Positions 28,424 through 37,668 of a DNA stretch of 64,000 bases are shown in pieces. Source of the DNA: Candidatus Gastranaerophilales bacterium (GTDB lineage Bacteria > Cyanobacteriota > Vampirovibrionia > Gastranaerophilales > Gastranaerophilaceae); contig JAFTSM010000071.1 of the NCBI GenBank assembly GCA_017467305.1, positions 42,096-106,095 of the forward strand, read 5' to 3'. The translations under genes were made by a program, and so were the position numbers. The notes below the pieces were generated by a model. That model made no database searches. It was not told where the DNA came from and saw nothing but the letters and a program-made list of their open reading frames with translations. Every line of letters starts with the position of its first letter. The stretch's first letter is position 1.

Positions 28424-29798
28424 TATCCTTAATCCATTTCTCATTAATTGTTATTACTGTTTCAACTGCTTGTTTTGAACAAGCACCTAGTGATTTTTTC
28501 GCTTCAACTGAATTTTCAGGTTTGATTTTCTCATAAATATCATTTTCAAAACCATCAAATTGTTCTTTGTATTTTTCAAGAGTTACATCTTGAAGAGTTA
28601 TATTTTGACTTTCGCAATATTTTACTAAGTTACCGGAAATCTCGTGTGCTTTTCTAAAAGGAACTCCTTTATCTACTAAATAATCAGCAACATCTGTAGC
28701 ATTCAAAAAGCCTTTGTGAACTGCATTTAGCATATTTTCTTTGTTTACTTTCATAGTTTCTAGCATACAAGGTAGAATTTCCAAGCAAACTTTTACTGTG
28801 TCTACTGCGTCAAACAATGGTTCTTTATCTTCTTGCATATCTTTGTTATAAGCAAGTGGTAGTGATTTCATAACTGTTAGAAGTGTGAATAAATCACCAT
28901 AAACTCTACCAGTTTTACCTCTGATTAATTCAGCAACATCTGGGTTTTTCTTTTGAGGCATTATAGAACTACCTGTTGCATAAGAATCATCAAGTTCAAT
29001 GAACTTAAATTCAAAACTAGCCCAGAGTATAATCTCCTCACAAAATCTTGATAGATGAGTCATTATTATTGAAAGACTAGAAAGTGCTTCAATAATAAAA
29101 TCTCTATCTGACACTCCATCTATTGAATTTAAACAAACCCCATCAAATCCCAAGATTTCTGCAGTTTTCTCTCTATCAATATTGTGAGGAGTACCCGCTA
29201 AGGCACAAGAGCCTAGTGGTAAAATATTTACTCTTTTGAAAGTATCATTTAATCTTTCAAAATCTCTTTTAAACATCTCAACATATGCACCTAAGTGGTG
29301 TGCAAATGTTATTGCTTGCGCTCTTTGCAAGTGAGTATACCCAGGCATAATTGTTGTAGTATTTTCCTTTTGCATGTTTACTAAGGTAGATACTGTTTTT
29401 ACTAATAATTTTTGAATGTTTTTAATTTCAGCTTTTAAGTAAAGTCTAATATCTAATGCAACTTGGTCGTTTCTACTTCTTGCAGTGTGGAGTTTTTTTC
29501 CAACTTCTCCAATTTTTTCAACTAAGAATTTTTCAACATTTGTATGAATGTCTTCATATTCAACATTAAATTCAAGCTTACCTTCATTAATTTCAGCCAA
29601 GATTTCATTTAATGTGTTGATTATTTGTTCAGTTTCTTCACAAGATAAAATCCCTTGAAAACTAAGCATTTTTGCATGAGCAATACTTCCCTCTATATCA
29701 TATTGATACAATTTAGAATCAAATGATAAAGATGAATTAAAGTCACTAACTATTTTTTCTGGAGATTTAGAAAATCTTGAACCCCACAACTGTTGCAT
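28410..29798 (-). CDS. argH: Argininosuccinate lyase
   Basis: A 462-residue member of the fumarase/aspartase superfamily that splits argininosuccinate into arginine and fumarate. Blocks in order are [12 protein letters not shown] at the N-terminus, [26 protein letters not shown], and the mobile catalytic loop [16 protein letters not shown] with its serine. It lies 10 bases after argG and overlaps argC. Confidence 0.96.
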   Translation of the reverse strand: MQQLWGSRFSKSPEKIVSDFNSSLSFDSKLYQYDIEGSIAHAKMLSFQGILSCEETEQIINTLNEILAEINEGKLEFNVEYEDIHTNVEKFLVEKIGEVGKKLHTARSRNDQVALDIRLYLKAEIKNIQKLLVKTVSTLVNMQKENTTTIMPGYTHLQRAQAITFAHHLGAYVEMFKRDFERLNDTFKRVNILPLGSCALAGTPHNIDREKTAEILGFDGVCLNSIDGVSDRDFIIEALSSLSIIMTHLSRFCEEIILWASFEFKFIELDDSYATGSSIMPQKKNPDVAELIRGKTGRVYGDLFTLLTVMKSLPLAYNKDMQEDKEPLFDAVDTVKVCLEILPCMLETMKVNKENMLNAVHKGFLNATDVADYLVDKGVPFRKAHEISGNLVKYCESQNITLQDVTLEKYKEQFDGFENDIYEKIKPENSVEAKKSLGACSKQAVETVITINEKWIKDNEIN

Positions 29799-29808
29799 AA
29801 TCTACCTC

Positions 29809-31041
29809 TTATTTTTCTTCCGGCTTAAATTCTACACCATTTAGCTTTTTAACTAATGCGTTAACCTTTAAAGGTAAACCAAACAAGTTGATAAAACCTT
29901 CAGCATCTTTGTGATTGTATAAATCACCTGTTGTAAAGCTAGCTAAGCTTTCATTATACAATGAATACTTAGATTCTGCACCTGCTGGAATGATATTTCC
30001 TTTATAAAGTTTTAGTTTTACTTTACCTGTTACAGTTTTTTGAGTGCTTTCAACAAATGCTAATAATGCTTCAAATAATGGTGTAAACCATTCACCAGAA
30101 TATACTAATTCTGCAAATTTGTTTGAAACAATGCTCTTAAATGATTGAGTTTGTTTATCTAAACATAAATATTCAAGTTCCTTGTGTGCTGCATAAAGGA
30201 TTGTTCCGCCAGGAGTTTCGTAAACACCTCTAGATTTCATACCAACAACTCTATTTTCTACAAGGTCGATGATACCAATAGCATTTTTTCCACCAAGTTC
30301 ATTTAATTTTTTAAGCATTGTTGCTGGTGACATTTTTTCACCATCTAAAGTTACTGGAGTTCCTTGTTCAAACTCAATTTCTACGTAAGTTGCTTTATCT
30401 GGTGCTTTTTCTGGTGTTACAGATAAATGCAATAACTTATCATAGTTTGGCTCATTTGCTGGGTCTTCTAACTCTAAACCTTCGTGGCTTAAGTGCCATA
30501 GGTTTTTATCTCTAGAGTATGAATCATCCTTTTTCATAGGTACTTCAATTCCTCTTTTTTCAAGATATTCGATTTCATCTTCTCTTGATTGAATATCCCA
30601 AATTCTCCAAGGTGCAATGATTTTTAAGTGTGGTGCTAATGCTTTAATACCAAGTTCAAATCTTACTTGGTCGTTACCTTTACCAGTAGCACCGTGACAG
30701 ATTGCAACTGCACCTTCTTTTAAAGCGATTTCAACTAATTTTTTTGCAATTAATGGTCTTGCAATACTTGTACCTAATAAGTATTTACCTTCATAAACTG
30801 CACCAGCTTTCATTGTTGGATATACATAATCAGAAACAAATTCTTCTTCACATTCAACTAAATAGTATTTGCTAGCACCAGTCTTTAATGCTTTTTCTTC
30901 TAAACCATCTGTTTCTGTACCTTGACCAACGTCGATACAAGCAGCGATTACTTCATAATCATAATTTTCTTTTAACCAAGGGATGATAACTGTAGTATCA
31001 AGTCCACCTGAATAAGCTAAAACAACTTTTTCTTTTCCCAT
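29809..31041 (-). CDS. argG: Argininosuccinate synthase
   Basis: A 410-residue enzyme that joins citrulline and aspartate using ATP. The PP-loop [17 protein letters not shown] is at residues 7-23. [33 protein letters not shown] and the later [19 protein letters not shown] are diagnostic. An AAGGAG ribosome-binding site precedes the ATG. It is the second gene of the operon, 14 bases after argF. Confidence 0.96.
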   Translation of the reverse strand: MGKEKVVLAYSGGLDTTVIIPWLKENYDYEVIAACIDVGQGTETDGLEEKALKTGASKYYLVECEEEFVSDYVYPTMKAGAVYEGKYLLGTSIARPLIAKKLVEIALKEGAVAICHGATGKGNDQVRFELGIKALAPHLKIIAPWRIWDIQSREDEIEYLEKRGIEVPMKKDDSYSRDKNLWHLSHEGLELEDPANEPNYDKLLHLSVTPEKAPDKATYVEIEFEQGTPVTLDGEKMSPATMLKKLNELGGKNAIGIIDLVENRVVGMKSRGVYETPGGTILYAAHKELEYLCLDKQTQSFKSIVSNKFAELVYSGEWFTPLFEALLAFVESTQKTVTGKVKLKLYKGNIIPAGAESKYSLYNESLASFTTGDLYNHKDAEGFINLFGLPLKVNALVKKLNGVEFKPEEK

Positions 31042-31055
31042 TTTTATATCTCCTT

Positions 31056-31994
31056 TTATGCCATTATTGTTGCTAATATTGCCATTTGTGCATACATTCT
31101 ATTTTGTGCTTGGTTGAATATATGCTTTGCGTTCTTTTCAAAAGTTTCACCTGTGATTTCTTCACTTTTGTGTGCAGGTAGGCAGTGTAAAACTATATGA
31201 TTTTTATCTGCATTTGCACATAAGCCATCATTTATTTGATAACCTTTGAATATTTCTTTTCTTTGCTCGTATTCTGCCTCTTGACCCATACTTGTCCAAA
31301 CGTCACCATAAATTACATGAGCATTTTTTACTGCTTCATATGGGCTATCAATAATTTGAATTTTACTACCAGTTTTTTCTGCAATAGATTGTGCGATTTT
31401 TATTTGGTTTTCATTCGGTTTGTAATCGTTAGGACAACCAACTGAAATATCTGCGCCAACTAATGCAGCACCTTTTAAAAGACTGTTTGTTACGTTATTT
31501 CCATCACCAACATAAGAAAATTTTAAACCTTTAAATGTTCCAAAAGTTTCTTTGATAGTCATTAAGTCTGCCATAATTTGGCAAGGATGTGATAAATCTG
31601 TTAATGCATTTACTACTGGAATTGACGCATATTTTGCAAATAATTCAACGTCTTCGTGTTTAAAAGTTCTAAGTGTAACTGCATCAGCGTATTGAGAAAT
31701 AACTCTAGCAGTATCTTCAATACTTTCTCTTGCGCCGAGAATGATTTCTTCTTGCTTAATAACAACGGCATTAGCACCTAATTTTTTTGCTCCAATTTCA
31801 AAACTTAATCTTGTTCTTAAACTTGGTTTGGCAAAATACATTACTAAGTTTTTGCCTTTTAAAAGATTTAAGTCTTTGTTATTTTTTGTTTTCTTTTTTA
31901 GTTTTATACCTAAATCAACTAATTCTAAAATTTGTTTTGAAGTAAAATCTTCAAGATTTATAAAATCTTTTCCCTTTAATTCTGCTAGTGACAT
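31056..31994 (-). CDS. argF: Ornithine carbamoyltransferase
   Basis: A 312-residue transcarbamylase. It forms citrulline from ornithine and carbamoyl phosphate. The carbamoyl phosphate site [16 protein letters not shown], the central [14 protein letters not shown], and the ornithine/catalytic [11 protein letters not shown] are all present. DVWTSMGQE fits ornithine rather than acetylornithine specificity. It is the first gene of the arg operon. The leader upstream (32000-32190) contains an attenuator-like hairpin, a structured element and an operator-like dyad. AAGGAG precedes the ATG. Confidence 0.95.
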   Translation of the reverse strand: MSLAELKGKDFINLEDFTSKQILELVDLGIKLKKKTKNNKDLNLLKGKNLVMYFAKPSLRTRLSFEIGAKKLGANAVVIKQEEIILGARESIEDTARVISQYADAVTLRTFKHEDVELFAKYASIPVVNALTDLSHPCQIMADLMTIKETFGTFKGLKFSYVGDGNNVTNSLLKGAALVGADISVGCPNDYKPNENQIKIAQSIAEKTGSKIQIIDSPYEAVKNAHVIYGDVWTSMGQEAEYEQRKEIFKGYQINDGLCANADKNHIVLHCLPAHKSEEITGETFEKNAKHIFNQAQNRMYAQMAILATIMA

Positions 31995-32024
31995 TTTTTC
32001 TCCTTAATCTAAAAACTATAAACT

Positions 32025-32064
32025 AAAACACCTTGCATGTATGTGACACAAACAAGGTGCTTTA
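32025..32064 (-). terminator. Attenuator-like hairpin before argF
   Basis: On the minus strand CACCUUG (32059-32053) pairs with CAAGGUG (32035-32029). The stem is extended by AAAG against UUUU and is followed by UUUUAGUUU. It lies about 30 bases before the argF start rather than after a gene, so it is placed to control read-through into the arg operon. Confidence 0.6.
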
Positions 32065-32095
32065 ATTAATTCTTTTATAATATGAACTTAAAACA

Positions 32096-32151
32096 CAACA
32101 AATTTAGCCACATATAAGGCTTGCGCGTCGGCTATCGCGTCGAATTTGTTG
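32096..32151 (-). promoter_or_regulatory. Structured GC-rich leader element of the arg operon (candidate cis-regulatory RNA)
   Basis: Reading the minus strand, CAACAAATT (32151-32143) and AATTTGTTG (32104-32096) form a perfect 9-bp closing stem. Inside, a CGCG/CGCG helix and an AGCC/GGCT helix can form, giving a three-way junction. The interior includes a repeated CGACGCG, strikingly GC-rich against an AT-rich background. It lies between the promoter and the attenuator hairpin. I do not match it to a named riboswitch. Ligand or protein sensing is inference. Confidence 0.5.
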
Positions 32152-32153
32152 GT

Positions 32154-32172
32154 ATGAAATTGTTAAATTCAT
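32154..32172 (-). promoter_or_regulatory. Dyad resembling an arginine-repressor operator
   Basis: The 19-base sequence is an imperfect palindrome with outer arms ATGAA and TTCAT and inner TT/AA, 14 of 19 positions symmetric. It lies about 10-28 bases downstream of the predicted transcription start of the arg operon. It resembles ARG boxes (TGAAT/ATTCA), but the half-site spacing is three bases longer than in E. coli, so identity is tentative. Confidence 0.35.
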
Positions 32173-32187
32173 GTTCATCATATTTTT

Positions 32188-32215
32188 ATTATATAGTTTT
32201 GCGAGAATTTTGCAA
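32188..32215 (-). promoter_or_regulatory. Promoter of the arg operon
   Basis: On the minus strand TTGCAA (32215-32210), a 16-base spacer and a perfect TATAAT (32193-32188) predict a transcript starting near 32181, giving a leader of about 190 bases before argF. Confidence 0.6.
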
Positions 32216-32307
32216 GTGTTTTAAATACAATTAATGTTTGTTTTCAAAAATTTATCTATAATTTCAGCCAAACAAACAGATTCTTCATTTTTAAATTTTT
32301 TAGAGAG

Positions 32308-33357
32308 TTAGTAATTTTTTTCAATGATATCGTGCTTTGACAATCTAAGAATTGATTTTCTGAAAAATGTCTTTAGTAAGTCATATGGTTTTATAAACCA
32401 TTGAATATATTTCGCATAATCATTGTAAACATACCTCATTGAATTAAGTAAATTCATAATAATAAAATCTTCATTCTCGATATCTTCTAATGAAGATTTT
32501 TTACTGTCATAACCAGTAAAATCTTTACAACGAGCAATTAAATCGTTTCTTATCTCGAGATATGAGGTTGGATTAGATGGTGGAATTTCAAAGTCATAAA
32601 TATTCGGATTTTTCATAAAATCATCTTCTGAAATATGATTGCACAAATTTTTTAAACCTTCATATCTTCCATCATTTGATAATAATTTATCATTTGTTTC
32701 TATCATCAAAACTGGTGTTTCAAGTGCTAATGATGGCATACAAACATGTAGACGTGAAGAAACTACACAATGAGCACTTTGATATAAATATAACATTGAC
32801 TTTGCAACATTCATTCTCTTTTCAGTTTTATTTGGTAATAACATCCTAGATAATGAATAAACTGGTCTATTCGTTCTTTTTTTTATTTCATTTACTATTA
32901 TTTCTGGCAGGTCAACAGTTAAAATATAATCTTTTCTTTTTAATTTGGGATTTCTTTGCAATGTTAAAGTAAGACAACCACTAAAATATGCGGGAATACC
33001 ATTATTGTTTAAATATTCAGCAGTAAATTTATCTCTACAACCAACTGGACCATTTTCAATCAAATATTTTTTTGTTTTGTCTTGTAAAAATTTGTTTCGA
33101 ATATCTGTATTTATGTACATAGAAATAAGTAATGGCTCAATATCTTTTGAGGGTGGAAAAAAGTTTGGTCTCCACATCCACCAAGCATTCATTATTAATT
33201 TAGTTTTTTTATCTGCTCTATATTTGCTAATACTTTCACGATGAACTAATTTATCAATTGATGGAAGAAAACGAAGTGCCGCAATTGACTGAATTTCATC
33301 TCCAATGTTTATAGACGAATATTTAAGTAAACCATAATAAAAATCTTTTTCGCTCAT
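32308..33357 (-). CDS. Polysaccharide pyruvyl transferase family protein
   Basis: About 349 residues from the ATG at 33357, chosen because TGAGG lies seven bases upstream; an in-frame TTG at 33369 is possible. The N-terminal YYGLLKYSSINIGDEIQSIAALRFL is the family's NxGDe.q motif. PVGCRDKFTAEYL and SSRLHVCMPSLALETPVLMIE are the later conserved blocks with the RLH catalytic/nucleotide region. Family members add pyruvate ketals to surface glycans or act as related transferases. It is the last gene of the minus-strand surface-polymer operon, and an AT-rich terminator hairpin (33386-33430) separates it from the preceding gene. Confidence 0.8.
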   Translation of the reverse strand: MSEKDFYYGLLKYSSINIGDEIQSIAALRFLPSIDKLVHRESISKYRADKKTKLIMNAWWMWRPNFFPPSKDIEPLLISMYINTDIRNKFLQDKTKKYLIENGPVGCRDKFTAEYLNNNGIPAYFSGCLTLTLQRNPKLKRKDYILTVDLPEIIVNEIKKRTNRPVYSLSRMLLPNKTEKRMNVAKSMLYLYQSAHCVVSSRLHVCMPSLALETPVLMIETNDKLLSNDGRYEGLKNLCNHISEDDFMKNPNIYDFEIPPSNPTSYLEIRNDLIARCKDFTGYDSKKSSLEDIENEDFIIMNLLNSMRYVYNDYAKYIQWFIKPYDLLKTFFRKSILRLSKHDIIEKNY

Positions 33358-33385
33358 TATATACCTCAAAAATTATTACAAAGAC

Positions 33386-33430
33386 AATAAAAAACTTTCA
33401 TAAAGTTTAAATTAAAATTTATGAAAGTTT
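33386..33430 (-). terminator. Intrinsic terminator between the two pyruvyltransferase-family genes
   Basis: On the minus strand AAACTTTCATAAA (33430-33418) and TTTATGAAAGTTT (33404-33392) form a perfect 13-bp stem with a 13-base loop. The T run continues past the stem to about 33389, making six T in total. It begins 26 bases after the current stop of the upstream gene, inside the operon, so read-through is probably partial or controlled. Confidence 0.65.
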
Positions 33431-33456
33431 CCTTTATAAATCTATTTATAGGGTGT

Positions 33457-34605
33457 TTAAGGGTTACCCCCCCCCCCGAGAATTTTTTCTTTTAGTGCAT
33501 CTTCAATAAATAATTTAGATTTTTGAATAATTTCGGTAGCAAAATTTTTTGCTGAAATATAATCAATATTACAAGGCATTATTTCTTTATCATTTATTAA
33601 ACGATTTTCTAAATTGAACAAACGCAAAACAGTAAGTATTTTTTCATTATTTGCTTTTCTTGAAAATGCAAAAAATTCCTTTTCAAAAATTATTCCAAAA
33701 CAAATTCCATGATATGAATTTGTAAACAAAAACTTACAATTTTTGATAAGACCAAGAACTTTTTCGATACCAATTAATGTAGGATAAGAGTCTTCTATTT
33801 TTTGATAGTTATTCATAAAGCAATTGATGATTTTTACATCAAGAGAATTTTCTTTTGCATATTTATATGCTTTTTCAATCATTTCTGTATTATTTTCTTG
33901 ACAGTTATAAACGAGAACATAATCTTTTTCATACTTTATTTCTTCTGCTATTTTTACATAATCTGTACTATCAATAAGAAATACAGGGTCTATGGTAATA
34001 GTAATATCATTTCTATCAACAATATTTTTAAAATAATCCAACTTGAAAATATTTCTAATGGAAATTTTATCAAAGTTCTTTGCATATTTTTTTAATAAAA
34101 TTGCATCATTAAAAGATATATCTTTAGAACCAAAATCAACTGAATATGCAACATTTTTTTTGTTTTTCATATTTGGTAAATCACACAAAAACCCTCTATC
34201 ATACCCTCCTTTTAAATGAGCCCAAGTAACGTCTGTTTCGCATACAAAACGAGATATTGTGTTCAATTTTTCGAGCGATTTAACATTATATTGTTTATTT
34301 GTGATATTACAATTTCTCTTAAAAAAATTATGAAATTTTTTCTTCTTTATTAAGATAAAAAATAACTTTATTATATTTTTGAACATAGAGATAAATTGGA
34401 ATTTTATTATGTTCATAAAAATGTCATTCAGAACACAATTACGCCAAACACTTTTGGGAAAGTAATTTATTATAACGTTGTCTACACCAATTTTATCTAA
34501 ATATTTTTGAAATGCAAATGAGTGTAGAGCAGCACCAAAATTGTAGCCATCAGAATGAAGAGAAAATGAAATTATACCTACATCACTAATTTTTTCTTTT
34601 TTCAT
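33457..34605 (-). CDS. Polysaccharide pyruvyl transferase family protein with 3' poly-G tract
   Basis: A 382-residue protein of the WcaK/AmsJ type. SLHSDGYNFGAALHSFAFQKYL near the N-terminus is the NxGaaLq.yA motif. YDRGFLCDLPNMKNKKNVAYSVDFGS and the later TNSYHGICFGIIF (the [ST]SYHG/RLH equivalent) complete the pattern. The coding end contains an 11-base G tract encoding four glycines just before the stop. One G fewer would read through 33 more codons, across the downstream terminator, to a TGA that overlaps the next gene's ribosome-binding site. One G more would stop at once. The catalytic body is not affected by the tract. Its start lies one base after the upstream fusion gene ends. Confidence 0.8.
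   Translation of the reverse strand: MKKEKISDVGIISFSLHSDGYNFGAALHSFAFQKYLDKIGVDNVIINYFPKSVWRNCVLNDIFMNIIKFQFISMFKNIIKLFFILIKKKKFHNFFKRNCNITNKQYNVKSLEKLNTISRFVCETDVTWAHLKGGYDRGFLCDLPNMKNKKNVAYSVDFGSKDISFNDAILLKKYAKNFDKISIRNIFKLDYFKNIVDRNDITITIDPVFLIDSTDYVKIAEEIKYEKDYVLVYNCQENNTEMIEKAYKYAKENSLDVKIINCFMNNYQKIEDSYPTLIGIEKVLGLIKNCKFLFTNSYHGICFGIIFEKEFFAFSRKANNEKILTVLRLFNLENRLINDKEIMPCNIDYISAKNFATEIIQKSKLFIEDALKEKILGGGGNP
33467..33477 (-). repeat. Homopolymer tract, 11 C on plus strand (G11 in the gene)
   Basis: Eleven consecutive C at the 3' end of the gene ending at 33457. Runs this long of C or G are otherwise absent from this AT-rich window apart from two nine-base tracts, both also in glycan-type genes. 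Slipped-strand mispairing is the expected behaviour. Confidence 0.85.
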
Positions 34606-34606
34606 A

Positions 34607-36913
34607 TTAATATCCCATAATTTTTTGAATGAGCAAAACTACTCTTTCAGTTGCTTTCCCATCTTCAATACAACCTACTGAAGTTAAGAAGGTTTCAATT
34701 CTATTTTGATAGTTTTCACAATTAAACTGTTTGATATTATCAATAAATTCTTCATTTGTTTTCCCAATAGGGAAAGGTGTATTTTCCAAAGGATAGTAAA
34801 AACCTCTATCATTATTGTATTTTTGAATATCTGTAGCATAAATGAATGCAGGTCTTTTGGTTAAAAGAAAATCAAAAATACAACTTGAATAATCTGTAAT
34901 CATAAAATCAGAAACTGCCATAAGTTCCTGAATATCACTGTACTTATTGCCATTAATAATTTTGGGATTATTTCCAAATAAATACTGACATTTATTTAAA
35001 GCCCATGGATGGAAACGGAGAACAAATACACATTCACAGTTGAATTTTTTCTCAAATTCGCAAAGAACTTTTTCATATTCCATACTATAACAAGTTGTAT
35101 CATTATCATCTCTAAATGTTGGTGCGTAAAAAATTATTTTTTTATTTATATCAATACCTAATTTATTGAATACAATTTCTTTTAACTTAGAATTATCTTT
35201 AAATAAAATATCATTTCTTGGATGTCCTAATAATAAAGAATTACCTTGTCCCCAAAATATTCCACGATAAACATTTGTCTCAAAATCACTATTAGAAATT
35301 GTATAATCAAGCATTAAAGAATCTCTTTTTGCTAATTTCATCCAATCTTCTTCTTTTGTTGGGTGAATATCAAACCCTACTTTTTTAATACCTAAACTAC
35401 CGTGCCAAAGTTGAATATAGAATTGTTTATCTTTTTTGAATAAACCTTTGCGTAACATATTATTATTACGTTGAGTGGCTAGCCAAATTTTTGCTGATGC
35501 TAATTCTTTTGCTGCTTCTTCTGTTTCTATTTGAACTTTCTTTATTTGTTTTGGGAAAGTATCTTCAGTGTTATTAGTAAATTTATCTATCCATACAATT
35601 TCACAATTGATATTTTGTTTTATTAATTCATCTGCAATATATTTTAAATGTCCCGAATAGCCTTCATTGTGATTATCAATTAAAACTATTTTGTTTTGTA
35701 CTACTTCTGTATTTTTGCATATTTCATAGTATTCTTGTTCTAATTTTCTTTCAAAAGAAAAACCTAGTATTGTTATTTTTTTACTATCTGTAGTTTTTTT
35801 TGAATTAAATAAAAAATGTAGGATTTTTTTAGATAAAGGTTTTCTATCAGAAACTCTTGAAACTAAAGGTTTTTCTCTTAAATATAAATCTTGAATTAAT
35901 CTATTGAACATTTCTTCTAATGAAACTATAGGTTCCCATTCTAACTCTTTCAATTTTGAACAATTTAGGACAGTTTTTAATTTTGGAAGATAAAAACTAT
36001 TCATATTGTTTTCAAGTTCAAAAACTAATTTAGAACTAGTATATTTTTTACATAACATTTCTGCCATTTGTTTGATTGAACAAGTTGTTTGTTCATTAGA
36101 AACATTATAAAACTCACCAGTTTTTCCACGTTGTAATAATACCAAAATAGAACTTATAACATCAGTAATGTAGCAATAACTTCTAATTGTTTCTCCAGTT
36201 GTATGTAAAATAATATCTTTTCGTTCAACTATATTTCGTGCAAATTGTGCAAAAACTCTATTGTCATTATAATCAACACCAGCACCAATAGTTTGCACTA
36301 ATCGTGCTACTTTTACTGGCACATTGTATTCTTTTGCATACGCTACACACATATTTTCTGCTAAGCGTTTACTCTCTGGATATGAACTCCTAAGTTCAGA
36401 AATATCAATAAAACCATAATCATTTTCTTTTAATGGTTCTTCTCTATCAAATGAGGTTTGACCAAAAACTTCCATTGAAGAAAGATATACAATGCCTTTT
36501 ACATTTTTGTTTCTTGCAAATTCTAATATATTTTTTGTTCCTTCAACAATTGAATTTATTGTTTCAACTGGTTCTTCAACAAAACTTTTTGATGAAGTAG
36601 AATTCGCAGTATGTATTATAAAATCAATTTTTTTATTTGTTTTTAAAGGCTTTATAATATCTTGAACAATATAATCAACTGAATTTCCGAATTTTTTAAT
36701 TGCTTTGTTTTTATTTCTAATTAGAATTGAAACTTTTATATTTGTTTTCAAAAGTTCATTAGCGTACAAAATAGATTTAACAATTGAAGAACCAATAAGA
36801 CCAGTTGCTCCAGTTATAAGAATTGTTGAATTTTTAAAATATTTCCAATTAATAAACTTAGAATTTACAATTTCTGTTATATCTTGTTTTTCAATTTTCG
36901 TTGTAAAATTCAT
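34607..36913 (-). CDS. Fusion of NAD-dependent epimerase/dehydratase and CDP-glycerol glycerophosphotransferase-like domain
   Basis: 768 residues in two enzymes. Residues about 25-345 are an extended SDR: the nucleotide motif ITGATGLIGSSIV near 33, IHTANSTSS, LSSMEVFG and YPESKRLAE (YxxxK catalytic pair). Residues about 370-768 are a TagF/TagB-type GT-B domain with YIQLWHGSLGIKKVGFD, YTISNSDFETNVYR, LGHPRNDILF, IFYAPTFRDD, FVLRFHP and MITDYSSCIFDFLL. The second domain polymerises glycerol- or ribitol-phosphate from a CDP donor. The first would modify a sugar or polyol precursor. With the adjacent IspD/TarI-like and TagD genes, a polyol-phosphate surface polymer is implied. The next gene's stop overlaps this ATG by one base. 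Confidence 0.88.
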   Translation of the reverse strand: MNFTTKIEKQDITEIVNSKFINWKYFKNSTILITGATGLIGSSIVKSILYANELLKTNIKVSILIRNKNKAIKKFGNSVDYIVQDIIKPLKTNKKIDFIIHTANSTSSKSFVEEPVETINSIVEGTKNILEFARNKNVKGIVYLSSMEVFGQTSFDREEPLKENDYGFIDISELRSSYPESKRLAENMCVAYAKEYNVPVKVARLVQTIGAGVDYNDNRVFAQFARNIVERKDIILHTTGETIRSYCYITDVISSILVLLQRGKTGEFYNVSNEQTTCSIKQMAEMLCKKYTSSKLVFELENNMNSFYLPKLKTVLNCSKLKELEWEPIVSLEEMFNRLIQDLYLREKPLVSRVSDRKPLSKKILHFLFNSKKTTDSKKITILGFSFERKLEQEYYEICKNTEVVQNKIVLIDNHNEGYSGHLKYIADELIKQNINCEIVWIDKFTNNTEDTFPKQIKKVQIETEEAAKELASAKIWLATQRNNNMLRKGLFKKDKQFYIQLWHGSLGIKKVGFDIHPTKEEDWMKLAKRDSLMLDYTISNSDFETNVYRGIFWGQGNSLLLGHPRNDILFKDNSKLKEIVFNKLGIDINKKIIFYAPTFRDDNDTTCYSMEYEKVLCEFEKKFNCECVFVLRFHPWALNKCQYLFGNNPKIINGNKYSDIQELMAVSDFMITDYSSCIFDFLLTKRPAFIYATDIQKYNNDRGFYYPLENTPFPIGKTNEEFIDNIKQFNCENYQNRIETFLTSVGCIEDGKATERVVLLIQKIMGY

Positions 36914-37668
36914 TATCCACCTATTTTATCAATTCCCAATGCATTCATATCTTCTTTACAAATAATCAAAGCACGAAGAACGTATAAATCTTCAATTGTT
37001 GTAATCTTTATATTTCCAAAGTTTCCTCTAATCATATATGTTGGTTTTCCTTGTTTAGTAAATAAAGTACAAGAATCAACAATATCTGTATAATTAGGAT
37101 TTGTTTTTCTTTCTTGCTCGTGAGCTTGAACTATTTCACCTAGTTTAAAAGTTTGTGGTGCTTGTGCTGCAAATGTTTGTCTTCGATATGGAACACTTGT
37201 TGGTGTTTGTCCGTTTTCGCTAAATAGAATTGTTTCGTATGCAGGTGTTGAAGTTATTGATGAACCTTTTAATTTTGCGTTCTCAATATTTAAATTGATA
37301 ACTTCTTGTGTGATATTTGGTCTAACTCCATCATGAATAAGCACTAAAGAATCTTTATCATTTTCTTTTTCTGCCATTTTTAATGCTTTATAAATGGAAT
37401 CTTGACCAGTTGTTCCACCTGTTGTAATACCAGCAACTTTTGTTAAATGATAATATTCAACAAGTTCTTTTATATAATCAAGATGTGATTCAACAATAGA
37501 AATATAGATTTTGTTAATATTTTCATTTTGTTGAAAGAGTTCTAGAGTATGAATAATAATTGGCTTATTGTATACCTTTAAAAATTGTTTAGGAGTAGAA
37601 TTAACATCATTGTTAAGTCTTTGACCAACACCACCAGCGAATATTATAGCAATATTATTTGTTTGCAT
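36913..37668 (-). CDS. IspD/TarI-like cytidylyltransferase
   Basis: A 251-residue nucleotidyltransferase with the N-terminal loop IAIIFAGGVGQRL and PKQFLKVYNKPIIIHTLE, then LVLIHDGVRPNI and the late YTDIVDSCTLFTKQG. It resembles both IspD (CDP-methylerythritol) and TarI (CDP-ribitol). The FAGGVGQR variant and the location between tagD and a CDP-polyol polymerase favour a TarI-like role making a CDP-polyol. No TarJ dehydrogenase is adjacent, though the fused epimerase/dehydratase domain next door may act in that step. One-base overlaps with both neighbours indicate coupled translation. Confidence 0.82.
   Translation of the reverse strand: MQTNNIAIIFAGGVGQRLNNDVNSTPKQFLKVYNKPIIIHTLELFQQNENINKIYISIVESHLDYIKELVEYYHLTKVAGITTGGTTGQDSIYKALKMAEKENDKDSLVLIHDGVRPNITQEVINLNIENAKLKGSSITSTPAYETILFSENGQTPTSVPYRRQTFAAQAPQTFKLGEIVQAHEQERKTNPNYTDIVDSCTLFTKQGKPTYMIRGNFGNIKITTIEDLYVLRALIICKEDMNALGIDKIGG

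Noticed and set aside
32096-32151. Known guanidine, glutamine or T-box RNA in the arg leader
   Set aside because: I could not align it to the conserved cores of these RNAs as I remember them; left as an unnamed structured leader.
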